From positions 1 to 20,147 of the forward strand of contig JAZSAT010000010.1 of NCBI GenBank assembly GCA_045602025.1: 20,147 nt of DNA, given 5' to 3'. Shown here piece by piece: positions 1 through 7,861 of the stretch (positions are counted from its first letter, which is position 1; every line of letters begins with the position of its first letter). Origin of the DNA: RGIG5579 sp045602025. GTDB taxonomy: Bacteria; Bacillota; Clostridia; Oscillospirales; SIG627. Under the pieces are notes generated by a model, which was given only the letters and a program-made list of their open reading frames with translations, did not search any database and was not told the DNA's origin. The position numbers and the translations under genes are program-made.

Positions 1-2948
1 GGGTTCAGTACGATATCAAGGGGAGTACCGTCGGGCAAGAAGGGCATGTCTTCAGGGGGAAGAATACGGGAAATAACGCCCTTGTTACCGTGACGACCTG
101 CCATTTTGTCACCTACGGAGATCTTTCTCTTCTGAGCAACATAAACGCGAACGACCTTGTTTACACCTGCGGGCAATTCGTCGCCGTTTTCGCGGGTAAA
201 GGTACGAACATCTACTACGATACCGCTTTCGCCGTGGGGAAGTCTAAGGGAGGTATCTCTTACCTCTCTTGCCTTCTCACCGAAACTAGCACGGAGCAGT
301 CTTTCCTCGGCGGTAAGTTCCGTCTCTCCCTTAGGAGTTACCTTACCTACCAGGATGTCACCTGCGTGAACCTCTGCACCCTTGCGGATCACACCGTCAG
401 CATTCAGATCCTTCAGAGCATCCTCGCCGACAGAAGGAATATCGCGGGTGATCTCTTCCGGTCCAAGCTTTGTATCTCTTGCTTCATGAGAGTATTCTTC
501 AATGTGAATGGAGGTATAAACATCCTCACGGACAAGACGCTCATTCAGAAGAACAGCGACCTCGTAGTTATAACCTTCCCAGGTCATAAAGCCGATGAGC
601 ATATTTTTACCGAGAGCCATTTCACCGCCGCGGGTTGCGGTACCGTCAGCAAGAACCTGACCTTTTTCTACTCTCTGATCTTTTACAACATAAGGTCTCT
701 GGTTGATACAGGTACCCTGGTTGGTTCTCTTGAACTTCACAAGGTGGTAAGCATCCAGGTGACCGCTGTCATTCATAACGCGGATCTCATCTGCGGAAAC
801 ATATTCCACATAGCCTGCTTCTTTTGCAAGCACGCACACACCGGAGTCCGTACCGGACTTATACTCGATACCGGTACCGATCATGGGTGCTTCGCTGACC
901 ATCAGCGGAACTGCCTGCTTCTGCATGTTAGAGCCCATGAGTGCACGGGTGTTGTCATCGTTTTCCAGGAAGGGAATATGAGATGCAGAAACGGAAACGA
1001 CCATCTTAGGAGATACATCCATATAGTCGATCTCTTCTCTGGGCACCTCGAGAATTTCTTCTCTTCTGCGTGCAGTTACCTTCTTGTTGATGAACTTGTG
1101 CTCTTCATCCAAAGGCTCATTTGCCTGTGCTACGGTATAATCGTCCTCTTCATCGGCGGTCATATAGCGAACCTCGCTGGTAACTACGCCGGTCTCCTTA
1201 TCCACCTTGCGGTAAGGAGCCATAATGAAGCCGAACTCACTGATCTTTGCATAAGTAGAAAGATAAGAGATCAGACCGATGTTAGGACCTTCAGGGGTCT
1301 CAACGGGACACATTCTGCCATACTGGGTATAGTGTACGTCACGAACCTCGAAGGAAGCTCTGTCACGGGACAAACCGCCCGGACCGAGAGCAGAAAGACG
1401 ACGCTTGTTGGTAAGCTCCGACAGGGGGTTGTTCTGGTCAATAAACTGAGACAGAGGGGAGGAACCGAAGAACTCCTTGATCGCGGAGATCACGGGGCGC
1501 ACATTAATGAGTGCCTGAGGTGTTACGGATTCGGTATCCTGAATGGTCATTCTCTCTTTTACGATCTTGTCCATTCTGGAGAAACCAATGCGGAGCTGGT
1601 TCTGGAGAAGCTCGCCTACACAGCGAAGTCTTCTGTTGCCCAAATGGTCAATATCGTCATCTGTGCCGATTCCGTGGGAAAGGGCAAACAGATAGTTTAC
1701 GGAAGAATAGATATCTTCACGGGTAATGTGCTTGGGAACAAGCTCATCCTTTCTTTCGCGGATGCGCTCAATTCTCTCTTCCTCGGATTCGGTCTCCTGA
1801 AGGATCTCTGCAAGAACGGAAAGCTTTACCATTTCCTTAATACCTGCAGCCTTGCAAGCCTCATCGGAAATGAACAGGTTCATGGGAACCATTCCGTTGG
1901 AGAATACCTTTACTTCCTTGCCGTCTTCGGCAACAACGGTAAGCTTTGTGATACCGTTCTTGCTCAGGCTCTCTGCCTTTTCAGCGGTAAGCACCTCACC
2001 CTTTTCAAAGATCACTTCGCCGGTAATCTCGGATACAGCAGGTGCTGCCAGGGTCAGACCGGTTACTCTCTTTGCAAGGGAAAGCTTCTTATTGTATTTA
2101 TATCTGCCTACTGCGGAAATATCGTAGCGGCGGGGATCAAAGAAGAGGTTGTTTACCAGATTCTGTGCACTTTCCACCAAGGGCGGATCGCCGGGGTTGA
2201 GTCTTCTGTAAAGCTCCTTTAAGGCCTCTTCGTAGCAGGTGGTATTGTTGTTCTCTGCAGTTGCAGTGATCATATCCTTATCCATGGTGAGAAGAAGCAT
2301 GGCATCATCGCCGAACATCTCCTTCAGTTCCGCATCGGTGGAAACACCGAGGGCACGAACAAGAATGGTAACGGGCATTTTTCTGTTCTTATCAATACGA
2401 ACATAGAAAATGTCGTTCTGATCGGTCTCGTACTCCAGCCAGGCACCGCGGTAAGGAATAACCGTGGTAGCATAGGTGATCTTGTCACCCTTCTCCTGCA
2501 GTCTCTGATAGTAAATGCCGGGAGAACGCACGATCTGAGATACGATTACACGCTCTGCGCCATTGATCAGGAAGGTGCCGTTTTCGGTCATCAGGGGGAA
2601 ATCTCCCATAAAGATCTCCTGCTCCTTGATCTCGCCTGTGATCTTGTTGGTCAGGCGAACGGTCACACGCAGAGGAACCGCGTAGTTTACATCTCTTTCT
2701 TTGCACTCTTCGATGGAATACTTGGGGGTCTTATCCACCGTGTAATCCACAAAGTCAATGAGAAGATTTCCGGAATAATCCACAATGGGAGAAATATCAC
2801 GGAGAACTTCTGCAAGACCTTCGTTCAGAAACCAATCAAAGCTCTCCTTCTGAATCTCGATCAGATTCGGAAGCTCTAAGGGCTCATCGTTCTTGGCAAA
2901 ACTGTAACGAGTGCCGGTTCCGCATTTCTGGGGATGGGTCATCAACAT
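1..2948 (-). CDS. rpoB: DNA-directed RNA polymerase beta subunit, 3' end outside window
   Basis: The beta subunit of RNA polymerase forms half of the catalytic cleft and the rifamycin pocket. I translated 982 codons from ATG 2948; an in-frame ATG at 2942 is a possible alternative. The ribosome site AAGGAGAGG lies just upstream. Visible family signatures are RYSFAKNDEPLELPNLIEI near the N-terminus, LINGAERVIVSQ, the rifampicin region FFGSSPLSQFIDQNNPLSEL, LSALGPGGLSRDRASFEVRD, ETPEGPNIGLI, DDNTRALMGSNMQKQAVP and GDKMAGRHGNKGV. The frame runs off the left edge at DIVLN, so about the last fifth of the protein is missing. Two residues are atypical. Asn514 replaces the usual His (E. coli 526). Val797 follows the conserved Glu796 where Asp (E. 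coli 814) is expected. The gene is the first of its transcript and faces away from ligA; no rplL or rplJ precedes it. The family call is certain. Confidence 0.98.
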   Translation of the reverse strand, partial: MLMTHPQKCGTGTRYSFAKNDEPLELPNLIEIQKESFDWFLNEGLAEVLRDISPIVDYSGNLLIDFVDYTVDKTPKYSIEECKERDVNYAVPLRVTVRLTNKITGEIKEQEIFMGDFPLMTENGTFLINGAERVIVSQIVRSPGIYYQRLQEKGDKITYATTVIPYRGAWLEYETDQNDIFYVRIDKNRKMPVTILVRALGVSTDAELKEMFGDDAMLLLTMDKDMITATAENNNTTCYEEALKELYRRLNPGDPPLVESAQNLVNNLFFDPRRYDISAVGRYKYNKKLSLAKRVTGLTLAAPAVSEITGEVIFEKGEVLTAEKAESLSKNGITKLTVVAEDGKEVKVFSNGMVPMNLFISDEACKAAGIKEMVKLSVLAEILQETESEEERIERIRERKDELVPKHITREDIYSSVNYLFALSHGIGTDDDIDHLGNRRLRCVGELLQNQLRIGFSRMDKIVKERMTIQDTESVTPQALINVRPVISAIKEFFGSSPLSQFIDQNNPLSELTNKRRLSALGPGGLSRDRASFEVRDVHYTQYGRMCPVETPEGPNIGLISYLSTYAKISEFGFIMAPYRKVDKETGVVTSEVRYMTADEEDDYTVAQANEPLDEEHKFINKKVTARRREEILEVPREEIDYMDVSPKMVVSVSASHIPFLENDDNTRALMGSNMQKQAVPLMVSEAPMIGTGIEYKSGTDSGVCVLAKEAGYVEYVSADEIRVMNDSGHLDAYHLVKFKRTNQGTCINQRPYVVKDQRVEKGQVLADGTATRGGEMALGKNMLIGFMTWEGYNYEVAVLLNERLVREDVYTSIHIEEYSHEARDTKLGPEEITRDIPSVGEDALKDLNADGVIRKGAEVHAGDILVGKVTPKGETELTAEERLLRASFGEKAREVRDTSLRLPHGESGIVVDVRTFTRENGDELPAGVNKVVRVYVAQKRKISVGDKMAGRHGNKGVISRILPPEDMPFLPDGTPLDIVLN

Positions 2949-3228
2949 AAAGTAACCTCTCCTTCATAATTTTTATGTCCTTGGGGCATCTTTCCTTTTC
3001 CGAACAATAAAAAAACAGGCATTTAATATATATAAGGAAAAGAATTTTGGAAATTTTACATTTGAATGTAGAAAATGTTTACAGAAATTTTCCATTTCTT
3101 TACAACTGTTTCACAAACAAATCTTCAAAAGTCCACGATACCGCCATTATAGTGCAGTTTATAATAATATCACAAGTTTTTTTCGCTGTCAAGGGGCAAA
3201 TTTCACATTTTTCCTCATTTTTCTTTCG
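2949..3228. other. AT-rich rpoB leader and divergent intergenic region
   Basis: The gap between rpoB and the ligA promoter is very AT-rich and holds no convincing gene. A 61-codon open frame inside it has no ribosome site and low complexity. The part transcribed toward rpoB includes a small inverted repeat, TACATT-TG-AATGTA (3057-3070), partly enclosed by GGAAA (near 3050) and TTTCC (near 3090). I see no L10-type leader and no T-tract terminator. Whether the leader folds into anything functional is unknown. Confidence 0.5.
3164..3192 (-). promoter_or_regulatory. rpoB sigma-A promoter P1
   Basis: On the minus strand TTGACA (3192-3187), a 17-base spacer and TATTAT (3169-3164) form a strong sigma-A-type promoter. 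It predicts a leader of roughly 210 nt before rpoB. A second candidate lies just downstream, with TTGTGA (3175-3170), an 18-base spacer and a perfect TATAAT (3151-3146). Tandem promoters are therefore likely. Assignment is by consensus match only. Confidence 0.65.
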
Positions 3229-3257
3229 TTGACTTTGCCGGGAAAGAGGGGTATAAT
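3229..3257 (+). promoter_or_regulatory. ligA sigma-A promoter
   Basis: TTGACT (3229-3234), a 17-base spacer and a perfect TATAAT (3252-3257) lie 27 bases before the ligA ATG. The ribosome site AAGGAG (3273-3278) follows, giving a short untranslated leader of about 20 nt. Confidence 0.85.
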
Positions 3258-3284
3258 AAAAATATCAAGTGCAAGGAGAAATCC

Positions 3285-5270
3285 ATGGAAAAAAACACCG
3301 CTCAAAATGAAATCCTTTCCTTAAGAGAAGAGCTTGCCCGCCTCTCCTATGAATACTATGTTCTGGATGCCCCTACCAAAAGCGATTACGAGTACGATAT
3401 GCTCTATAAAAAATTGGAAAAGCTAGAAAAAGAGCATCCCGAATTCTACGACCCCCTCTCCCCTACCTGCAGAGTAGGCGGTGCCGTGCTTGAAAAATTT
3501 GAGAAATACGAGCATGCCGTTCCCTTGAAGAGCCTTTCCAATGTATTTTCCAAAGAAGAGCTTTTTGATTTTCTCGACGGCATCCGCAAAACTGTAGAAA
3601 ATCCTATGTTTGCGGTAGAATACAAGATCGACGGTCTTTCCGTAGCATTGGAATATAAAGACGGAAAGTTTTTCCGCGGTGCCACCCGCGGCAACGGCCT
3701 TGTAGGAGAGGATGTAACGGAAAATCTGAAAACGATCCCATCCATCCCCCTTGTATTAAAAGAAAAGGTGGAACATCTGATCGTACGGGGCGAAGTCTTT
3801 ATGCCCAAAAAAAGCTTTCACCGCTTAAATGAAGAAAAAGAGCTTTTGGGCGAAGTGCTTTTTGCCAACCCGAGAAACGCCGCCTCAGGGTCTCTTCGTC
3901 AGCTTTCCAGCGCCGTTTGTGCAAAGCGTGGGCTTGACATTTTGGTCTTTAACATTCAAACCGTTACAGGAAAGCATTTTTCCACCCACGAAGAAAGCCT
4001 CAACTGGCTTTCCGAGATCGGCTTTAAGGTTTCTCCCTTCAAGGTGCTGAAAAGTAATGAAGAAATTTTTGAAGAGATTACTGCAAGAGGAGAAAGCAGA
4101 GAAAACCTTTCCTTTGATATTGACGGCGCGGTAATCAAAACAAACGATTTTCATCAAAGAGAGGAAATGGGCGAGCTTCCCCACGCGCCCAAGTGGGCCA
4201 TCGCCTATAAATATCCCCCGGAAGAAAAGGCAACCGAGCTTCTCGGTATAACGATCCAGGTAGGCAGGACCGGCGTTCTCACCCCCACAGCCGAGCTTGC
4301 GCCCGTGCGCCTGGCAGGCACCACCGTATCCCGCGCAACGCTCCACAACGAGGACTTTATCCGGGAAAAGGACATCCGCATCGGCGACAGCGTGATCGTA
4401 AGAAAAGCAGGTGAGATCATTCCCGAGGTCCTTCGGGTGGAAACGGGAAAAAGAAGCGAGGACTCTGTCCCCTTCTCCTTCCCCGAAACCTGTCCTTCCT
4501 GCGGAGAAAAGGTGTTCCGCGATCTGGACGCAGCGGCAATTCGCTGTACCAACACCGCTTGCCCCGCACAGCTTGAACGAAACATCATCCACTTTGCCTC
4601 CAAGGCCGCGATGAATATTGACGGTATGGGCCCCGCAGTGGTAAAAGCCTTCCTTAAGGAAGAAATCATTCGGGAGATCTCCGATATTTATTCCTTTGAC
4701 CCCCAAAGAGCTGCACAGATCGAAGGTCTCGGTGAAAAGAGCGTTGAGAAATTAAAAATCGCCATTGAAAATTCAAAATCCCTTTGCCTGTCGCGATTAA
4801 TCTTCGCACTCGGTATCCGCAACATCGGCGAAAAGACAGCCCTTTCCCTTGCAAGACACTTCGGGGATATGGAGAAACTGAAAAATGCCTCCGTAGAAGA
4901 GCTCCTCTCTCTTCCCGACATCGGAAAGGTATGTGCCGAGAGTATTGTGGACTTTTTCTCTCATGAGAAAACCAAGGAGCTTTTAGACAAATTAAGATCC
5001 TACAGTGTCAACTTCACCTTCGCCGGAAAAGCGCAAGGCACCGTCCTTCAGGGAAAGACCTTCGTTCTCACGGGAACCCTTCCCACCTTAAAAAGAGACA
5101 AAGCGGCAAAAATGATCGAGGATGCAGGGGGCAAGGTATCCGGCTCCGTTTCCTCCAAAACAAGCTTCGTCGTAGCGGGGGAAGCAGCAGGCTCCAAGCT
5201 GAAAAAAGCAAACGAATTGGGAATTCCCGTATTAAACGAAGAAGAGCTTCTGCAAATGCTTGAAAACTAA
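3285..5270 (+). CDS. ligA: NAD+-dependent DNA ligase LigA
   Basis: This enzyme seals nicks in duplex DNA using NAD+ and is essential for Okazaki-fragment joining and repair. The protein has 661 residues, the normal bacterial length. Domain Ia carries the NMN-binding pattern YYVLDAPTKSDYEYD (residues 24-38). The nucleotidyltransferase domain has the adenylated lysine in KIDG (Lys114). The OB-fold follows. A four-cysteine zinc finger uses Cys403, Cys406, Cys421 and Cys426. Helix-hairpin-helix repeats cover about residues 440-570, with GMGP and GLGEKS motifs. A C-terminal BRCT domain begins near residue 585 (GKTFVLTGTLPTLKRDKA). ATG 3285 sits 6 bases after AAGGAG. The gene is transcribed alone, divergently from rpoB, and ends at its own terminator. 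All catalytic elements are present and the identification is secure. Confidence 0.98.
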   Translation: MEKNTAQNEILSLREELARLSYEYYVLDAPTKSDYEYDMLYKKLEKLEKEHPEFYDPLSPTCRVGGAVLEKFEKYEHAVPLKSLSNVFSKEELFDFLDGIRKTVENPMFAVEYKIDGLSVALEYKDGKFFRGATRGNGLVGEDVTENLKTIPSIPLVLKEKVEHLIVRGEVFMPKKSFHRLNEEKELLGEVLFANPRNAASGSLRQLSSAVCAKRGLDILVFNIQTVTGKHFSTHEESLNWLSEIGFKVSPFKVLKSNEEIFEEITARGESRENLSFDIDGAVIKTNDFHQREEMGELPHAPKWAIAYKYPPEEKATELLGITIQVGRTGVLTPTAELAPVRLAGTTVSRATLHNEDFIREKDIRIGDSVIVRKAGEIIPEVLRVETGKRSEDSVPFSFPETCPSCGEKVFRDLDAAAIRCTNTACPAQLERNIIHFASKAAMNIDGMGPAVVKAFLKEEIIREISDIYSFDPQRAAQIEGLGEKSVEKLKIAIENSKSLCLSRLIFALGIRNIGEKTALSLARHFGDMEKLKNASVEELLSLPDIGKVCAESIVDFFSHEKTKELLDKLRSYSVNFTFAGKAQGTVLQGKTFVLTGTLPTLKRDKAAKMIEDAGGKVSGSVSSKTSFVVAGEAAGSKLKKANELGIPVLNEEELLQMLEN

Positions 5271-5275
5271 TTACA

Positions 5276-5306
5276 AAAGCGGCCGATAATAGGTCGCTTT
5301 TTTTCA
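5276..5306 (+). terminator. ligA intrinsic terminator
   Basis: AAAGCGGCC and GGTCGCTTT pair as a 9-bp stem with one G-U pair around a GATAATA loop, followed directly by a T-run. It begins 5 bases after the ligA stop codon. Confidence 0.85.
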
Positions 5307-5354
5307 TATTTTTTACAAAAAATGAAACAAATTCACATTTTTTGTAAAAAAGAC

Positions 5355-5383
5355 TTGCATTCTGACAAAATATAAGATATAAT
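5355..5383 (+). promoter_or_regulatory. Promoter of the glycine riboswitch-symporter unit
   Basis: TTGCAT (5355-5360), a 17-base spacer and a perfect TATAAT (5378-5383) place the transcript start near 5390, immediately before the riboswitch. The -10 is strong and the -35 moderate. Confidence 0.75.
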
Positions 5384-5400
5384 ACGGAGGAAAATTTGGA

Positions 5401-5574
5401 TTTCCGGTTGAAGATTGCAGGAAAAGGCTTTTGCCTACCGAAGGAGTAACACTCTCAGGTTTCCCGTTTCGGGATGAGGACTGCCATCCGACGGAACTTT
5501 GGAGAAACTCATTGAATTGAGTGCCGAAGGTGCAAAGCGCAATGCGCGAATCTCTCAGGCAAAAGGACAAAGTT
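5401..5574 (+). ncRNA. Tandem (two-aptamer) glycine riboswitch
   Basis: Two consecutive glycine-aptamer cores are readable. Aptamer 1 (5413-5488) is closed by GATTGCAG pairing with CTGCCATC and contains CCGAAGGAGTAA, CTCTCAGG and GAGGAC. Aptamer 2 (5495-5574) is closed by AACTTTG pairing with CAAAGTT and contains GCCGAAGGTGCAA, TCTCTCAGGC and AAAAGGAC. The linker is only about 6 nt. TTCCG at 5401-5405 can pair with CGGAA at 5492-5496, as in the leader-linker helix (P0) known for this RNA class. The RNA sits between a good promoter and a strong terminator, upstream of a sodium:alanine/glycine symporter, a known genomic context for glycine riboswitches. Identification rests on motif recognition without a covariance search, but the two full cores make it secure. 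Confidence 0.95.
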
Positions 5575-5617
5575 ACATTCTTTTTAAGGCTTTATCGCCT
5601 TCCTTTTTGTTTTGTGC

Positions 5618-5650
5618 AGGATCGTGCTATGCGGCGCGGTCCTTTTTTAT
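5618..5650 (+). terminator. Riboswitch-controlled intrinsic terminator
   Basis: AGGATCGTGC (5618-5627) pairs over 10 bp, with two G-U pairs, with GCGCGGTCCT (5634-5643) around TATGCG, and a T-rich tract follows. A smaller hairpin, AAGGC-TTTATC-GCCTT (5586-5601), precedes it. GTCCTTTT (5639-5646) in the 3' arm is also perfectly complementary to AAAAGGAC (5561-5568) in aptamer 2. Terminator formation and aptamer folding may therefore be linked. The hairpin ends 26 bases before the symporter start codon. Confidence 0.8.
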
Positions 5651-5676
5651 TTCATTTTTTATTTTTTGGAGGAAAT

Positions 5677-7197
5677 ATGTTAGAAACAATCACCAAAGTA
5701 AACGGTGCCGTCAACGGCTTCGTGTGGGGCATGGTAGGTCTTGCACTGCTCATCGGTACCGGCATTCTGATGACCTTCGTCACAAAATGGTTCCAGGTAG
5801 GCCGTATCGGTCACTGGTGGAAAGAAACCATCGGCAGTCTCTTTGACAAAAAAGTAATCGGCCACACCAAAGAAAAAGGTTCCATCTCCCCCTTCCAGGC
5901 CCTTTGTACCGCTCTTGCCGCAACGGTAGGTACCGGTAACATTGCCGGTGTTGCCGCAGCCATCTGCATCGGCGGCGCAGGTGCCGTGTTCTGGATGTGG
6001 GTTGCCGCATTCTTCGGTATGATGACAAACTTTTCCGAAAACGCGCTGGGTATCTATTTCCGCCGTCGCAACATAAACGGCGAGTGGTCCGGCGGTGCAA
6101 TGTATTATCTTCAGGACGGTCTCGGCAGCAAAAAGGGCTGCAAGACCCTTGGTAAAGTTCTTGCCATCCTCTTCTCCTTCTTTACAATGCTTGCAGCCTT
6201 CGGTATCGGTTCTATGGGCCAGGTCAACAAAATTGTTGCCAATGTTGCCGCAGCCTTTGATGTAAAAGCCCTTTCTTCCATCGAAGTATTCGGCGGTATT
6301 TCCCTTTACAACATTATCCTTGGCGCATTGGTTATGGCGCTTACCGCAGTGATCACCCTCGGCGGTGTAAAGAGAATCGCAAATGTTGCAGAGAAAATTG
6401 TTCCCTTCATGGTGGTTCTTTTCGTTCTCGGCTCCCTTGCCATTATCTGCATTAACTACAACGCGATCCTTCCCGCATTCAAAGCTATCTTTGTAAACGC
6501 CTTCTGCCCCGAAGCTTTTGTAGGCGGCGCTATCGGTGATGTTATCTCCAAGGTTATGACTCAGGGCTTCAAGCGCGGCGTCTTCTCCAACGAAGCAGGT
6601 CTCGGTTCTTCCGTTATGGTTCACTCCAACTCCACGGTAAAAGAACCTGTAAAGCAGGGTATGTGGGGAATCTTCGAGGTATTTGCCGACACTATGATCG
6701 TTTGTACTATGACCGCCCTTGTTATTCTCACTTCCGGTGTTCACGACTATACTCAAGCTGCTGCAGAAGGTGTTGATGCCACCTTGGTAGCTTCCGCATT
6801 CAACAGTGTTTTCTCTTGGGGTAATATTGGAGCAAAATTCGTTGCCATTGCTATGTTCCTCTTTGCATTTACCACCGTTCTCGGCTGGAGCCACTACGGT
6901 TCCAAGGCTTGGGAATATGTATTCGGCGCAAAGAGCGTCGTGGTATTTAAGATCATCCACGTTTGCACCATTATGTTCGGCGCCGTAATGACCTCTTCCC
7001 TTGCTTGGGACATTTCCGACACCTTCAACGGTTTGATGATGTTCCCCAACCTGATCGCAGTGGTTGCCCTTTCTCCCCTGGTCGCAAAGATCACCAAGAA
7101 CTACGTTGATCGTAAGATTAAGAAAAAAGATGTAGCACCCATTCTTTCCTACGATCCCGAGATCCAGAAGGAAATGGAAGAAAATCTCGACAAATAA
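5677..7197 (+). CDS. Sodium:alanine/glycine symporter, AgcS/AlsT family
   Basis: The protein is a polytopic membrane carrier of 506 residues that imports alanine or glycine with Na+. I place the start at ATG 5677, preceded by GGAGGA (5668-5673). An upstream in-frame ATG at 5521 lies inside the riboswitch and is rejected. Family signatures include ALCTALAATVGTGNIAGVAA near residues 76-95, then WMWVAAFFGMMTNFSENALG, GGAMYYLQDGLGSK, and FKRGVFSNEAGLGSSVMVHS in the second half. Around ten hydrophobic helices are evident, and the charged C-terminal tail is cytoplasmic in this family. The glycine riboswitch upstream suggests that glycine is a physiological substrate or signal. The gene is monocistronic and ends at a strong hairpin. 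Family is certain; choosing between glycine and alanine as main substrate is inference. Confidence 0.95.
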   Translation: MLETITKVNGAVNGFVWGMVGLALLIGTGILMTFVTKWFQVGRIGHWWKETIGSLFDKKVIGHTKEKGSISPFQALCTALAATVGTGNIAGVAAAICIGGAGAVFWMWVAAFFGMMTNFSENALGIYFRRRNINGEWSGGAMYYLQDGLGSKKGCKTLGKVLAILFSFFTMLAAFGIGSMGQVNKIVANVAAAFDVKALSSIEVFGGISLYNIILGALVMALTAVITLGGVKRIANVAEKIVPFMVVLFVLGSLAIICINYNAILPAFKAIFVNAFCPEAFVGGAIGDVISKVMTQGFKRGVFSNEAGLGSSVMVHSNSTVKEPVKQGMWGIFEVFADTMIVCTMTALVILTSGVHDYTQAAAEGVDATLVASAFNSVFSWGNIGAKFVAIAMFLFAFTTVLGWSHYGSKAWEYVFGAKSVVVFKIIHVCTIMFGAVMTSSLAWDISDTFNGLMMFPNLIAVVALSPLVAKITKNYVDRKIKKKDVAPILSYDPEIQKEMEENLDK

Positions 7198-7210
7198 AGA
7201 TCAAAACAAA

Positions 7211-7240
7211 AAAGACTTGCTTTGAAAGCAAGTCTTTTTT
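7211..7240 (+). terminator. Symporter intrinsic terminator
   Basis: AAAGACTTGCTTT (7211-7223) and AAAGCAAGTCTTT (7225-7237) form a near-perfect hairpin ending in a T-run, 13 bases past the stop codon. A second candidate follows at once: TGATGAA (7241-7247) pairs with TTCATCA (7256-7262) before seven Ts, which would act as a back-up terminator. Confidence 0.9.
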
Positions 7241-7337
7241 TGATGAAATACTCAGTTCATCATTTTTTTGTAAACTTCGTGCATACAATATGATTGAAGG
7301 CTTCCGGACCTTCCGTACATTTTCATACACACCCCTA

Positions 7338-7365
7338 CTAAGGCGCAGCAAAAGCTGCGCCTTAG
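7338..7365. repeat. Perfect 12-bp inverted repeat with AAAA loop
   Basis: CTAAGGCGCAGC (7338-7349) is followed by AAAA and the exact reverse complement (7354-7365). Neither flank has a T-tract, so it is not a standard intrinsic terminator on either strand. It lies between the terminators of two converging units. It may be a leftover repeat, a protein-binding palindrome or an RNA-stabilising hairpin. Confidence 0.6.
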
Positions 7366-7373
7366 CCAATGAA

Positions 7374-7404
7374 AGAAAAAGAGCAGACGCTTGTCTGCTC
7401 TTTT
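7374..7404 (-). terminator. Terminator of the topoisomerase-IMPACT unit (bidirectional)
   Basis: AAAAGAGCAGAC (7377-7388), loop GCTT and GTCTGCTCTTTT (7393-7404) form a 12-bp stem with T-rich flanks on both strands. It starts directly after the stop codon at 7406 on the minus strand and could also stop read-through from the symporter. Confidence 0.85.
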
Positions 7405-7405
7405 C

Positions 7406-7861
7406 TTATTCAAAAAAAGTCGGGTCAAAGGGAAGAGGGATCACAAAACGGGTCTCTACCGCCTCCTCCGATAAAAAAGAAATACTCGGAGTAAAATCCT
7501 TTTTCTCGGGAACAAATACAACGCTGATCCCCGCGATCTCTTCGCTTTGCCTGGGAGAGGTATCGCCCCCTCTTAAAACCTTGCCGCAAAAATGAGCGGT
7601 ACAAAGATAGAGAATCTCCCCCTTTTCATCCGGGGCAGTCAGCGGCCGCGCTACGGATATTTTTCTCACATCGATTCCAAGACTTTCAAGAAATGAAACG
7701 CTTTCCTTCTTTGCCACGGGAAGCAAATGATGAAAATACCGAACCGCCTCATTTTCCCCATCGTAAACAGGAATATCCGAATAGACCTCTTTTGTCTTTT
7801 CGGGACATATTTCCAAAAGGTAAGAACCGATCTCAAGCGTCTTCTTCTGCAAAGGTATCAC
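7406..7861 (-). CDS. Hypothetical protein, last gene of a three-gene unit
   Basis: I do not recognise this 151-residue protein. It has no signal peptide, no membrane helix and no metal-binding motif. It looks like a soluble alternating strand/helix protein, with features such as VYDGENEAVRYFHHLLPVAK near residues 32-51 and a C-terminal half rich in short beta-like segments (ILYLCTAHF, AGISVVFVP). The start shown is GTG 7861, inside the end of the upstream IMPACT-family gene (29-base overlap). A TTG at 7852, preceded by AGGTGA at a better spacing, is an equally plausible start. The overlap implies translational coupling to the upstream gene. A terminator follows the stop immediately. That it is a gene is supported by the tight fit between the upstream gene and the terminator; function is unknown. 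Confidence 0.75.
   Translation of the reverse strand: MIPLQKKTLEIGSYLLEICPEKTKEVYSDIPVYDGENEAVRYFHHLLPVAKKESVSFLESLGIDVRKISVARPLTAPDEKGEILYLCTAHFCGKVLRGGDTSPRQSEEIAGISVVFVPEKKDFTPSISFLSEEAVETRFVIPLPFDPTFFE

Noticed and set aside
90..2222. A 710-codon open frame on the plus strand, antisense to rpoB
   Set aside because: It mirrors the conserved rpoB frame, has no family match I can recognise, no suitable ribosome site, and arises from the codon bias of rpoB.
3047..3232. A 61-codon open frame in the rpoB-ligA gap
   Set aside because: AT-rich low-complexity translation, no ribosome site, and it overlaps promoters on both strands.
5521..5676. Upstream in-frame ATG extending the symporter by 52 residues
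   Set aside because: It lies inside glycine aptamer 2 and the extension would cross the terminator; ATG 5677 has GGAGGA at proper spacing.
5680..6960. A 426-codon minus-strand open frame antisense to the symporter
   Set aside because: No ribosome site or recognisable domain; opposite to a well-conserved transporter.
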